From Flavobacteriales bacterium UBA2104 (lineage in GTDB: Bacteria; Bacteroidota; Bacteroidia; Flavobacteriales_D; Crocinitomicaceae): a stretch of 64,000 nt of DNA. Positions 1-11,600 of this stretch are shown here, piece by piece. The notes beneath the pieces are model-generated. The model worked only from the letters and a program-made list of their open reading frames with translations, was not told the origin of the DNA and did no database searches. Positions within the stretch are counted from its first letter, which is position 1. Each line of letters starts with the position of its first letter. A program made the translations under genes and the position numbers. The stretch is taken from contig DCYS01000009.1 of the NCBI GenBank assembly GCA_002331485.1, positions 9,317 through 73,316 of the forward strand. Direction: 5' to 3'.

Positions 1-3000
1 TGTTATCCAATCACCATTTGAAGTTAATGCGTCGAATGTAAATGAATTCGGAACACCGGGCACAGGATTAACATCAGTTCCAAAAGTTGTGTAAGTCGTC
101 GTTGAAAAGTCAATTGCAGGGGATGATGTGATTTCTACATTACATAGCACTCCTGCTGTTGCACTGATTATGTCATAAGTAAAAGAGCCTAATTCATATT
201 CTAAGTTTGCAGTATCTAAATTTGAATCATTAAAATAATTTTCGATGTTCGTTGGAAAATATGGATACCCTTGAATCATTTCAATCACATGTGATCTTAA
301 ATTTTCTGTAAGAGAAACTCCATCAGTTGAGCAAGCGTCGCATGAACCGATCTCTACTAGGCTACCGCCTTGAACCGTTAAATCACCGCTAACCGTATAG
401 CAATCATTTGGATCCCAAACCCCTACAGTTCCTTCGTTAATGTGCAAGCTAAAGGATTGATCATCATGAACTGTGATACCCTGAATTTCGGTAATTAACG
501 AAGGGTCATTTAAGCCCCAATCAATATATAACTCTAGAACCGTTGAAGATCCAGTATTCTCTAATTCATATATAGAGCTCGTATAAGAATTAATTTCCCA
601 ATCTGATCCATATTGGCTGAGTAGCACATTATTTTCAAAATTATTTGTAGATAGATCAACGGGTAAAGAAACAGGATCTAGTCCATCTGGAGTTGTACCA
701 TGTATTTGAATGATTAAGTCTAATAGACCTTCACCATTTTCATTTAGTTCACATACTTCGAGAAGTTCTCCTGGTTCATCCTCAGCAGAGGGATTAGAGG
801 CAACCTCACAATTACCAATCATTAAGCATGTTGAACCTTCAATAACAACTGATTCAAATGCATTTGTTGGATCACTTAGATCTCTGTCTACCCAAGCTTG
901 AACTGTAAAGCTGTAAACACCGCTAGATTCTGAAGAGAATGTTAATAGCGCAAAGTTTTCTATTGACCATGTTGTCAAGTAATCATTCCAATCCAAATTG
1001 TTACTAGCAAATGAATAACTAGGAAGTACTAAATCTGTGACACAAGGTGATGTAGAATTTCCTAAATCTATTGAAAGAGTAGTAGATGAAGAAATGGTTG
1101 CATCATAATAAAATGTATTCGACGGAGTTGGAGGGTATGAACCGTCCAACATGCCAAGTGCGTCTTGAAGATTATAAGCAATGTAAGGTTTTGATGTAAG
1201 ATCAATATTAGTCGAAGTTAATTTATTGTTCAATGATGCATCTGTTAAGATTGAATTCAAAAGACCTTGTAGGTCGAAAGCCAACGGACACTGCCCTGTT
1301 GCATCATAAACTTGATTGTAGGTGTTTTGATTAAGGTTTTCTAAATTTTCAGCGCTACCCCCTTGATTGGAAACCGCATTTGAACCTGCAAACCATCTAG
1401 GTGTCTTATCCGCATAGTATTCGTAATTGTCAAAGTCACAAGGTTGTGGATTCGGGTCAGAAGGAGTATCAACATCCAAAGGAAAGGCTACGTCCCAAAA
1501 TCCACTTGCTATAGGTTCAAAAGTAACATCTTGCTGAGTATTCGTAGACCCAATACACCCATTATAACACCCTTGTTCCATAGCATAGTCGGTTGCTAAA
1601 GATTGACGGAGTTTTTGCTTTTCAGAAAGAATTAATGAACGGTACATTTGCCAGATTTGATCTTTCTGAGTTGTGGTTAAACCAGCATAGCTGAAATCAT
1701 AAGTAGTAGATGAATTTGGTAAAGTACCCGAAATGAATCCTTCAGTTTTCATAAATACAGAGAACTCTAAAACATCTAAAATTAATCCACTTCCAAAGTC
1801 CTGAAAGTTTGTGAGTTTGTTGATTAATGTCGAGTTTCCGTTGAAGAATGGGTCAACGGATATAAGATCATTAAAATCTAATAAGTCTACTGTAGACCCT
1901 AAGTCATTTGATGAATTAGCATTGGAATATGTATCAATACTTAAAAGCACATTGTCAATATCCTCACTTGTGAAATCTTCAGAGTTTATAACGGTGGTTT
2001 GACCATATTCATCTGAGTTTGTACCTGTACACCAATTGTAATAACAGTATTCAGGGTGCGCAGCAACCAAGGATTCTGCCCATTGCTCTTCCCAAACTGC
2101 AAGGAAGTCACTAAGGTTTGCAAGGTTATCGGGAGAAGTAAAAAGTCCATTTGGTGTGTTCTCGATATCTTGAGGAATTGAAGTTGAAACAACTTCAGGA
2201 ATATATTGACCTTGGTTATTTGGATCGGGCTCTATTAGTACAACAGCCGGATCACCATTTTCATCTAAGTAAGCTGTGGATGGATTTTGCCAATGTATAC
2301 CACTTAACAAATTGTTGTTTGTATTGAATACAGAAAGAGACATATCCCCTGATGTTGCTCCATATTGTTGATCAGGACTAACATCGCTTTTCATCTGAAA
2401 ATACATTGACTCACAAAGACTATAATTTGCTTCGCATATTCTATTACATAAGTCCTTTTCTGTTTGATACATATTTTCAAACTCTTCAATACGGTATTGA
2501 TCACTTGCAGGAACATTATTATATCCACCGCTACCATCAGAAGTAACCCCAGTAATGTTCAACTGTGTAAACATTTCGATGACAAATTCAGACTCAGACC
2601 CTAAGTCATTTAAACAGTCCTCACATGATATATTACAACCATCTGTTTCCATTGAGGCTAACTCATCATTTTCAAAATCCTCGAGTGTTTTGATACACCC
2701 GTTTGCTTGCCCATCAATAATGTACTGTTCTGCAAAATGCTCAACAGCATCTGCATTTACCGTCAAGGTTTTGTCTATGGAGTATGTGCCGATATCAAGT
2801 GATATTGGAAAACTTGTAGTGGGCATGGAATGAGTTGAAGGAGCTGTTCCATAATTTCCGTTAGGAATGTTTGCATCTGAAGGTTGAACAACTTGTGTAT
2901 GACTGAAGTCAGGTGTTTGATCGCAATCATTAGACACATCAATACTTAAATCATAGATATAAGGATAGTAAGTTTGATTCTGACCGTCATCAAGACAATC

Positions 3001-4902
3001 ATCAGTGTATCCTGGAGATGTGATATCATATGTCAACTCATAACTAGATTGGTCTTGAACCACCGCCTCTTGAGTTGAGAAGACAAGCTGATCGTTTACA
3101 GGGAAGTTTCCAGATGTTTCTAAGTTGTTGTCATCCAATTCACTATCTGATTCATCCGTGACAACATCATCACCGTCCAAATCAACTTTCGACAATAAAT
3201 CGACAGTCATGGTGCCACTTTGGTCTAAAGGGTTGCCATTTTCATCCTCTAAGGCCACCATATTATCTGGAGATTCACCTGCTAATGCCGTGGCAATAAC
3301 TCGTCCTTGTGGATCTTTGTAGCTAACAGATACTTGTCCATTTGCATCAACTACCATGTTTTTTTGATAATGCTTTTTATATCCAACGTTAGCTCCGAAC
3401 AAGCGATCAAGCTCTTCTTGATACGGTTGAGAATAAAAATACTTTGTTGAGTGTTCTCCTTCCACCATGAAGTCAGTACCAACCCCTGACTGCTCACGAA
3501 CTCTTCCTGTATTGTCTGGGGTGTAACCGGTTTGAACAAATGGATATCCATTTGCTTTAGGAATATAGTTATGGGCGGTTGAGCGGCTATCAGCATTTGA
3601 AGAATAATATTTTTGAGCACCTGTAGTGTTTTTCATTGCGCCCACAGTTACGGAGACACATTGTCCAAGGTCTGTTTCGTCAACCATATCAAAATCGTTA
3701 TACGAGTAGATTTCTCCATTGACATTCACATTGTAATTCTCGTAATACTTTATAACGTTTTCTCCTGAAGGTGTAGGTAAAATATCGATGGTTTTTCGAC
3801 CTATACCATCATAAATTTGTTGACCAACTACTGCTTCATCTGTAGTGTTTAGAAGTGTAACCGTTTGCCTGTTTCGAAGACTACCGTCGTAATAGGATAT
3901 AACTTCTTTTCTTTTCCCGTTTTCAGCAAATGTAGCCGTATACTGCCAGTTTAAAAGGGATTCATGAGCAATAGTTGAGGAGATTTGAACGACGTGGTCC
4001 GTATTAAAATCATTAAGCGTAGTACCAGCATTCGCAACATTTTCGGTACTCCATTTTCCTAGGTGCAAATACTCATAAGTGCCACCATTATATCCTACAG
4101 GTCTAACTCGATAAACCAAATAACCTTCTTCAAAAACTAAGGGCATTTTGTAATGTTGTTCGGAGGTTTGGATTCTTGTACTGTTCCAACGAAAATCATT
4201 TTTAACGAATTCGACATTGGCCTTGCCAAGTAGTCCACCTGATGAATTGAATGCTTCAACATAGGCCCACTCTAATTCATAATAAACGGCACCTTCGATG
4301 TAACCCCAGTAAAACTCAATATGATCATCTACTGATGAATTATCTTCATCAGTTAAACGATAATTTAATATGTGATTGGACGTACCAGGAACAGCGTTCA
4401 CATCTAGATCATAATATCTCTCTTGATTTATCCCTAATTTAAGATAGGTGTTGTCAGGCATGTAATTATGGGTAGATGAGCCATCATCATAACGAATGTC
4501 TGTAACTTCAACTTTAATTTTAGGATAACCATTAAATGTTTTCGCGTCTCTCTTTATATCCTTATCGGTGGTTGTATTCAAATATTCAATTTGAAGCGTC
4601 TCTGAACCTATAAATGTAGAATTGTCATTTTCATCTATCCCTGTAATATCAATGTCCACCTCCAAATCATAATACCCGGTGAAAGCATTACTTATTCCAT
4701 CGGCATAACCCAATTCAACATAATCTGTGGTGCTCTGTGTTGAAAACAATCCTTGACCAATTTGACTTATTTTATTATCCGTAAGGAAATATATTCCACC
4801 TTCGTATACGGCATCTTCCTCTAAAACATCAACATATTTTTCTTGTTGAGAGAAAGAAAACATTGAAGAGATCAACAGCAAAATTAAGGTCAGATTTTTC
4901 AT
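1..4902 (-). CDS. Giant exported RHS/YD-type protein (DUF6443-like), 3' end outside window
   Basis: The frame is open from an ATG at 4902 to the window edge (1634 codons seen, no stop), so the C-terminus lies outside the window. Residues 1-19 form a signal peptide ending FSFSQ. The motif YDGIGRKTIDILPTP and, further on, a stretch like SYKDPQGRVIATALAG are the features of the Bacteroidota DUF6443/RHS-type proteins. Several Cys pairs (CEDC, CNRIC, CYNGC, CDAC) suggest disulfides in an exported protein. It is the last visible gene of the operon and its ATG overlaps the preceding stop by 4 bases (ATGA), so the two are translationally coupled. By analogy with RHS/TcC proteins it is probably a long surface or secreted shell protein whose variable tip would lie outside the window. 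The family call is fairly secure; the function is inferred. Confidence 0.8.
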   Translation of the reverse strand, partial: MKNLTLILLLISSMFSFSQQEKYVDVLEEDAVYEGGIYFLTDNKISQIGQGLFSTQSTTDYVELGYADGISNAFTGYYDLEVDIDITGIDENDNSTFIGSETLQIEYLNTTTDKDIKRDAKTFNGYPKIKVEVTDIRYDDGSSTHNYMPDNTYLKLGINQERYYDLDVNAVPGTSNHILNYRLTDEDNSSVDDHIEFYWGYIEGAVYYELEWAYVEAFNSSGGLLGKANVEFVKNDFRWNSTRIQTSEQHYKMPLVFEEGYLVYRVRPVGYNGGTYEYLHLGKWSTENVANAGTTLNDFNTDHVVQISSTIAHESLLNWQYTATFAENGKRKEVISYYDGSLRNRQTVTLLNTTDEAVVGQQIYDGIGRKTIDILPTPSGENVIKYYENYNVNVNGEIYSYNDFDMVDETDLGQCVSVTVGAMKNTTGAQKYYSSNADSRSTAHNYIPKANGYPFVQTGYTPDNTGRVREQSGVGTDFMVEGEHSTKYFYSQPYQEELDRLFGANVGYKKHYQKNMVVDANGQVSVSYKDPQGRVIATALAGESPDNMVALEDENGNPLDQSGTMTVDLLSKVDLDGDDVVTDESDSELDDNNLETSGNFPVNDQLVFSTQEAVVQDQSSYELTYDITSPGYTDDCLDDGQNQTYYPYIYDLSIDVSNDCDQTPDFSHTQVVQPSDANIPNGNYGTAPSTHSMPTTSFPISLDIGTYSIDKTLTVNADAVEHFAEQYIIDGQANGCIKTLEDFENDELASMETDGCNISCEDCLNDLGSESEFVIEMFTQLNITGVTSDGSGGYNNVPASDQYRIEEFENMYQTEKDLCNRICEANYSLCESMYFQMKSDVSPDQQYGATSGDMSLSVFNTNNNLLSGIHWQNPSTAYLDENGDPAVVLIEPDPNNQGQYIPEVVSTSIPQDIENTPNGLFTSPDNLANLSDFLAVWEEQWAESLVAAHPEYCYYNWCTGTNSDEYGQTTVINSEDFTSEDIDNVLLSIDTYSNANSSNDLGSTVDLLDFNDLISVDPFFNGNSTLINKLTNFQDFGSGLILDVLEFSVFMKTEGFISGTLPNSSTTYDFSYAGLTTTQKDQIWQMYRSLILSEKQKLRQSLATDYAMEQGCYNGCIGSTNTQQDVTFEPIASGFWDVAFPLDVDTPSDPNPQPCDFDNYEYYADKTPRWFAGSNAVSNQGGSAENLENLNQNTYNQVYDATGQCPLAFDLQGLLNSILTDASLNNKLTSTNIDLTSKPYIAYNLQDALGMLDGSYPPTPSNTFYYDATISSSTTLSIDLGNSTSPCVTDLVLPSYSFASNNLDWNDYLTTWSIENFALLTFSSESSGVYSFTVQAWVDRDLSDPTNAFESVVIEGSTCLMIGNCEVASNPSAEDEPGELLEVCELNENGEGLLDLIIQIHGTTPDGLDPVSLPVDLSTNNFENNVLLSQYGSDWEINSYTSSIYELENTGSSTVLELYIDWGLNDPSLITEIQGITVHDDQSFSLHINEGTVGVWDPNDCYTVSGDLTVQGGSLVEIGSCDACSTDGVSLTENLRSHVIEMIQGYPYFPTNIENYFNDSNLDTANLEYELGSFTYDIISATAGVLCNVEITSSPAIDFSTTTYTTFGTDVNPVPGVPNSFTFDALTSNGDWIT

Positions 4903-5612
4903 GGTTTTTGTTGTTTTAGGTTATGCAATTCGTAATCAGAGTAGGTTGATTTTAACTTTATTTCTTTCTTGTCGTTTGTAGTGTAAAACCTTGATAAGGA
5001 ATACATATACTCATCAACTTTTGAGGAGAAATTTTTATAATTAACTTCGATAATTGGACGTCCCCATTCCTCTTTTTCTGGATTATGGGAAAAGTTAATT
5101 TTATTTTTGTAGTAGAGCTTTATTTTTTGAGGTTGTTTGTGTTGTTTGTTATACGTTATTTCAACTTTGCTATAATCTATATATAAACTGTCGGGAAATG
5201 ACATTAAATATGTAACTGTAATTGCGTTCTCATCTATTAATGATATTGAGTCTGTTATTTCTTCAAAAAAGGAATAATCAACTTGACTCGGTATGCTTTT
5301 CTTTTGTTCTGAACGTATAATTACAATATTAACGTCATGATTTATAACCAAGTTCTCATTGTTATTCCAAACATACTCTGTATTGGCAGCTTTAAAGTAA
5401 GAACCAGTTTCTCCTTGAGCATAATAGCCAGCTAGCCTCTCTTTAACTGTATTACTCCCTTGTTTATAAAGTTTATAATCTATATCACAACTAAAGACTT
5501 TTCCAACACCCGAACTTAACTCTTCAAAGTTTTCAAGAGTACTTTGCGCCGATAATTGGTTTACGACAAACAGAAAAAAGAGAATGATTCTTATTGAACT
5601 ATGGCCTCTCAT
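4899..5612 (-). CDS. Exported protein of unknown function, possibly LolA-like
   Basis: This 237-residue protein has a signal peptide (about residues 1-22, ending QLSAQ). The rest alternates polar and hydrophobic residues in the way of a beta-rich periplasmic protein: an early stretch reading YKLYKQG, a YYAQGE segment, and later a paired-strand pattern ending in LYYKNK. This loosely recalls the half-barrel LolA/LolB fold, but I cannot confirm it without profile comparison. It sits 5 bases after the giant 2209-residue gene and overlaps the next giant gene by 4 bases, so it is co-translated between the two. A role in carrying or anchoring one of the giant proteins is possible but is only inference from position. 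Confidence 0.7.
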   Translation of the reverse strand: MRGHSSIRIILFFLFVVNQLSAQSTLENFEELSSGVGKVFSCDIDYKLYKQGSNTVKERLAGYYAQGETGSYFKAANTEYVWNNNENLVINHDVNIVIIRSEQKKSIPSQVDYSFFEEITDSISLIDENAITVTYLMSFPDSLYIDYSKVEITYNKQHKQPQKIKLYYKNKINFSHNPEKEEWGRPIIEVNYKNFSSKVDEYMYSLSRFYTTNDKKEIKLKSTYSDYELHNLKQQKP

Positions 5613-5617
5613 TGGTA

Positions 5618-8600
5618 TTAATTTGTTATTTGAGTGTGGTTTCTTGTTTCCTGAATCGTCATTATTCCACGCTCTGTTTCCTTTTTAACCCTGATTAACT
5701 TTCCTTCTTGGTCATATTCGTAGAAAGTTGCGAAGTTATTATCATCGAGTTCAGCTGTCAACCTAAAGTTTATAGGATCATAAACATAAGTTTTCATACT
5801 TGAATTGTATGGTTGTATTCTAATATCATCGATGTATTTAATTTCCCCTGAAACATTTTTAAAAGCCACAGATATGGTTTTATCACCAACAGTTGTAGAG
5901 TAGCCCTGAATGTCGAAGGTGTACTCAATTTTCTGCCAACCATCGATGACATTTGATTTTCTCAGATTACTCAAAGAAACAACTGTTTGATCGACAGAAA
6001 TAATTGGAGTTAATGAACTGAAATCTTGACTCATTGAAGAACCTTGATTTTCCTGTTTAACCCAATAACTGACAACATATTTATTTTGTTTTGGTTGAAG
6101 AACGGGAGTAGACCCTTCAAATACACTTTTTTCATGAGCTGCCCGATCATAGGTTTCTGGCCCAAATAGGTTATACATTTCACAAGCCGAAACTATATAA
6201 CTATTTCCAAAATTAGGATAACCGTATCCATTATCATTACATGGAGCTGTTACCAGCTGTCGGGTCATACTTATTTCATCACCAACTACTAGCTTCACCG
6301 AATGTCTCCCAGAATGGGATTCGTTTTCAACGATTTTACTTCTGTGAGCATCAAAACTAAAGTGTCTCATTGCGCAACCATCATAAGAAGGGTAGAAATC
6401 ATAATCTTCAAACCCATCAAATCCTATCTTCCCTTTGGACGCATTTTTAGCGATCGCAATAGGAAGTTTATCCTGATAACCAAAAATAGAGGAAGAGTAG
6501 CGATAAAGAGCATCTTTATTTTCTTGCTCCATTCCATTTTGATTATAACCCACATTAGCTGTGATAGTTGAATTCCATGTCCATTCGTTTTCTCCAACGC
6601 CATCGCTATTAGGTGTGGCAACCCAATCTTCACCATTTTCTGGATTCTGCCAGAAATAATCGAAGTCATTGAGATACCCATTTTCTCTTGTATTAATTGT
6701 TGTTGCGTCACTTCTGAGCTGTTCTCTATCACCGAGCTTTACAAATGACCTGTATGGTCGATAAGCCCCTCTAAGATTAGTGATAAACGGGTTTATATTA
6801 TCACCTGCTCTTATTCCACAGATCAGTGGCTGTTCACATTCAACAAAACCACTGGTTTCTAAACACTCCGAGCTCCCAACAACTAAAGGAATAACTGTTC
6901 CGTCAGCCCATTTCGCTATAAGAGGTGTTTGATATTGCTGGTATATTGAATGATCAAAGAAAAAGGACTCGACATTCGTAAAGTTATAACTGCTATTCAT
7001 AGAAAACTGTGAATGAGGCTGTATTCTGAAAGCATAATTATTATTATAGTCACAATTTCCCGTTGAACCCAGACAATCGAACCTGAATAAAACTCGATCA
7101 TTATATTGACTTTCTCCGTTCTGAAGAGATAGATTGCTGCAATTAGCATATTCAATATTGCAATCATAACCTGAACAATTATTCATAAGGTCAAATAGCG
7201 CTGAAAAGTCATTGTAAGTTGAAACATTTACTGTACTGAAAACACTTCCATTTCCTAGCTCATTGTTCTCAATAAGCTCATTCATTAAAGACAATAATCC
7301 GTCACCTGAAGAGGTGAGTTGGTGAGCACACTCTCCAACAACACCCTTTTGAACAGACCAGTGATCAGAATACTCCATAGCGGATGCATTAATAATTCTA
7401 TTCTCAGTACTTGATAGGTACTCATCTGTTATACGATCAACAATTGGATCAACTGGAGAAACCTTGGATGTTATTGATCCTACAGCCAAAGCTTGTTTGT
7501 TTTCTCTCCCAGATTCTATTACTTTGATTGCCGCTGAGGTAGGGCCGTCAAATAAATTACCATCTTTATCAATTAGTGTGACTTCTCCCGCTGTTTCGTC
7601 AATATCAAGCACCCATGCCTTGTAATTAAGGTCAGAATCAGACAAATCCGTTACTTTTACGATATCTCCAGAAACATAGTGTGAAACTGATGTTTGTGGC
7701 GTACCAACCCCTAGGTTTCCATTTTTATAAACTCCCTGTGAAACTTTGTCATAGCCCTTCATCGCTATATAAAGGTTACGATATGCTTGCCCCATTTCAT
7801 CATAAGACCAATGCGCAGGAAAATTCATTTGATATAAATCATCATCAAACTCATTTTTAGTTTGAGTCAATAAAACCTCTCCTGTTTCTGAGTCCCATAA
7901 TACGTTTTTAGTAGAAACGGATGCGCCATCTTTAAAGGCTATAACTTCTTCAAGAACACCAGTACGGTTAATTATTTTTGTAGTAACCGCACTTTTGAAA
8001 ACCTTGTGTTCAAACGAACCCGAGGGATAGAACGTAGGAACTACATAAGGGATTGCGAATATCGGAGGAGGAGCAGGAAGAATGAAAACATTATTGTTAA
8101 TTTGTATTCCACCTGATAGGTTAATAGTCCTATTTCTTCTAAAATCATTATTGACATCATAATCTAGTCCAATCATTGCCGTAGAAACATCACCAGATTT
8201 TTTTACAACTGAAACATTATTGTCAAGTTTACCTTTAGAATTTGTTTTATAAACGTATTCAACTCCGGATATTGGACTAGTTTTACCTTCTGCAAAAACT
8301 TTTCTTGATTTTAGAACACCATTCATATTGTTTTTCTCAATACTATAACCCTGACTTACAGTATGCTCCTCTATCACCACCAAGTTTAATAAATTGAGAA
8401 GGTTAATATTGTCTCCAATCAAGGGAACTGTCTTAATGTTGGTTTCTTTAACTATTGTAGGAAAGTCTTTTGATGTATAAAATGAAGAAACCACCCTTCC
8501 TGTTCTTCTTTCTGTTGGGGTTGTTTTATTAGGAGATTGAGAATTGTCTTCGGGATAAGTGTTTTGTACAACAACCCTAGAATAAGTAACTTGTGGAGCT

Positions 8601-11600
8601 GGGAAAAATGATGCGCCATAAGGAGCTTCTAGCATATATCGTTCATCTGGGAGCAATCCTTTCTCCATGTCAAAGTACTTTGGTTGAACAAAAGGATTTT
8701 CTTTACTTACTAATGGTTCAAAAGTTGCCACACCCGAAGATTTACCTTCTATTGTTGTATAGATATATTCCTGAGAATAAGTATTGGCAGATTCTGATTC
8801 GCTATTAACCATTGCTGCCCAGGAGTCATTTACAGTTATTTTAGATACTCTAGATCCACCACCAACTTTTTTACCATTCGGATTTTTAAGACGTATCCAA
8901 CTTGAGGAGGCGTCAAAACTTGTTCCTAAGCCTTTAGATCGAACAGCTCCATTGGGTCCATTAAAAGCATCGATTAAATCAGTGATTATGCCTTGATTAT
9001 CCGCAGTAATAAGTGCTTCAATTAAATCCGTTTCATCAACGCTTTCTCCATCTATAGTATTTCCAACCTGAAGTAGCTGAGGGACTTGAGAGCGAATAAA
9101 TTGCCATGTAGCTTTGGCTATCGGGTGTGCATTTTCCGGACAGGTTGGACAGTCAGTATTTTCTTCTTGAACATTTTTTATTCGAACGTAGCCATACGTG
9201 TTACCATTATGAACATCTACCCCATACCAATTAGTGTTGCTTACTTGAGCATATCCCGAAACATAATCTTGAATCGTGTTTAGCGAGTTTAGATTCATTA
9301 AAAAAGTGAAATATATATTGCTCTCACCTGATAAACCTTTAAGATATTTTGATTTGAATTCATCACTTGTTATTCCATTAGTTTTGTCTTCAGGAAGTAA
9401 TTCAATCCAAAGGAACTGATATGGATTCCCCGAGCCATCAAAGAGCTCAGTAATACTACTATTTGTGTTTTCACTATAATTATTATCACTAGTTAAATTT
9501 AGAACGTCAAACATTTGTTCAGCCTGTTTATTCTGAACAAATTGATAGTCGTCAGCTTCGTATGTTATTTCGATTTTTCCTCCAGAAGGTAATTCAATAC
9601 TGCTTAATGACCAGCTAGTTGCATAAGAGTCCAATACAGACCTATCTTCATATTGATCTACATATGGAAAATAAGCATTTGACATTGCATTACCTTGATA
9701 TGGTTTATATCGGCCCCACATATCGAAGGCTTTCATATCGTAATTAGGATTATTAGAGTCATAATTAAAGTTATATGAGCTCAATCTTCCTCTATGAGAA
9801 TTTCCATATGTGAAGTATACCTTTTTTAGTGTTAATTTACCTGATGAAGCCCCGGAACCGTTAATATTATTTGGGAGCTCTTTACATAATTCATAAGTAT
9901 ACTCGAAATGCACTTTTTTTATTGGTGTTGCATTAGTACCATTCTCTTCAAAATCTGGACGAGCGTATAAAGAAATACTGTCAAGTTTTTGTAGAGGCCT
10001 ACCATTTACTGCGTCTATACCACCATCTTCTCCTTTAACTTCATATGAATCTTCTCTATCAGAAAGGTGAAAAACTGCTATGTGCGTCTTGGTCTCAATT
10101 TTATTAACATACCAGACATCTTTAGTTCCATAAACATAAGAAGCAACGTTATCTCCATTTTTGGAAAGTAAACCTTCATTAAAATTAGCCTTGTTCTCTT
10201 GATAAGGCGCCCTCCATTTGTAGTCAGTAATTGCAGCCTGCTCCCCTGCCTGATTCTCATCACTATCATATGAGAACTTAACATACGTTCCCAAATCATT
10301 TATTGAAGGACCTCTAATATCATCAAAATCTTGATAATCACTACTCAAGACAGCAGTTAAAAGATGAGAATGTGAATACTCAGGCATCTCTGTAGATTGA
10401 TAATAATGGTTTAATCCTTTATCATTATTTTCAGAATCATCCGTATTGTCATAGGTAACAAGACCGTCTCCACTATCACTTTTGTCACCGACATTAAATG
10501 TTTTGCTTAATTCAGAAGTATTGTATGCGGGTAATCCATAAACATACTTCGAACCATCATTTTTGGTTATTTTAAATTCTGCTATATGATCTTTTTTGGC
10601 ATGTGGAGAAACATATTCGTTAAGACCAAAAAGAGAAATCTCTTCTTTTCTTAAATGGCTGATCAATTGGTTCCTTTTAGATCTTTCCATTCTTTTAAAA
10701 TTATCATTGATAGATCCACCTCCGTAATAATCTGCAGCAGCTTTTGTAACTAATCCTTGCTTGAAAAGCTTAACTCGAATAGCATCTGTTCCTCCTAAAT
10801 TAAGAAATCGTGAGATATCTTCATCTGCTGAAGGCTCACCAACATTTTTGAAATATGTAGGTTCAAAATCAGAGTTCAATTGAGGTCGAGCAAAACTTAA
10901 TTGCTCTGAAGCGAGATTTGTGTTGTTTCGCCATTTACCTGATTTAGAGTTTGAATAGTTAACTGAAACGTCAAAGCCAGCTTTGATTAGGTTTCCAGCG
11001 CCAATTTCGCCTCCCCCTTGACCACCAAAACCATTTGATGTTACTTTTTGATCGAAAACATGCCCTACAGAAGATTGAAATGATCTGAATTGACCAGCTA
11101 CACCTTGACCAGCTACACTAAACATATCATATGTTAAAGATGATAGAGGTAAGTTAGGGGACCCCTTTACAAATGCAGCATCCTTTTCCCTGTTGAAGTC
11201 AAGCATAGCTTCCTCATTGTTCTGACCATTCTTTAAATAATCATATCCGTATGCCTTTGTTGTTTTTTCCTTGTTCAGAATGTTTTGCATTGAAAAATAT
11301 CCTGTAACTTTTGCTGCGGGATCAAGTCCGAAGTAGTCTGTACCAAACTTATTTGTAAATGAAAGTGAACTGTTCAACATAGAGTGGCTAACATGTGGAG
11401 TGTAAGTTGAAGATGCAAAACTCATAGCGCCTCCCACACTCGCGGACCACCCAGAAACCTTACTTAACCCCCCTCTTGAATCTTGTATTTTTGCAGCTTG
11501 TCGAATAGACTTACTAAGTCCAATCGTCATAGACTGAAGCCCTTGTCGACTATTCCACGACATACCAACATTGGAAGTAAAAGATCCAGACGAATTTATA

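Noticed and set aside
8593..8996. Plus-strand open frames inside the 2209-residue gene
   Set aside because: They are antisense shadows of a long, well-supported gene, with no promoter or ribosome site.
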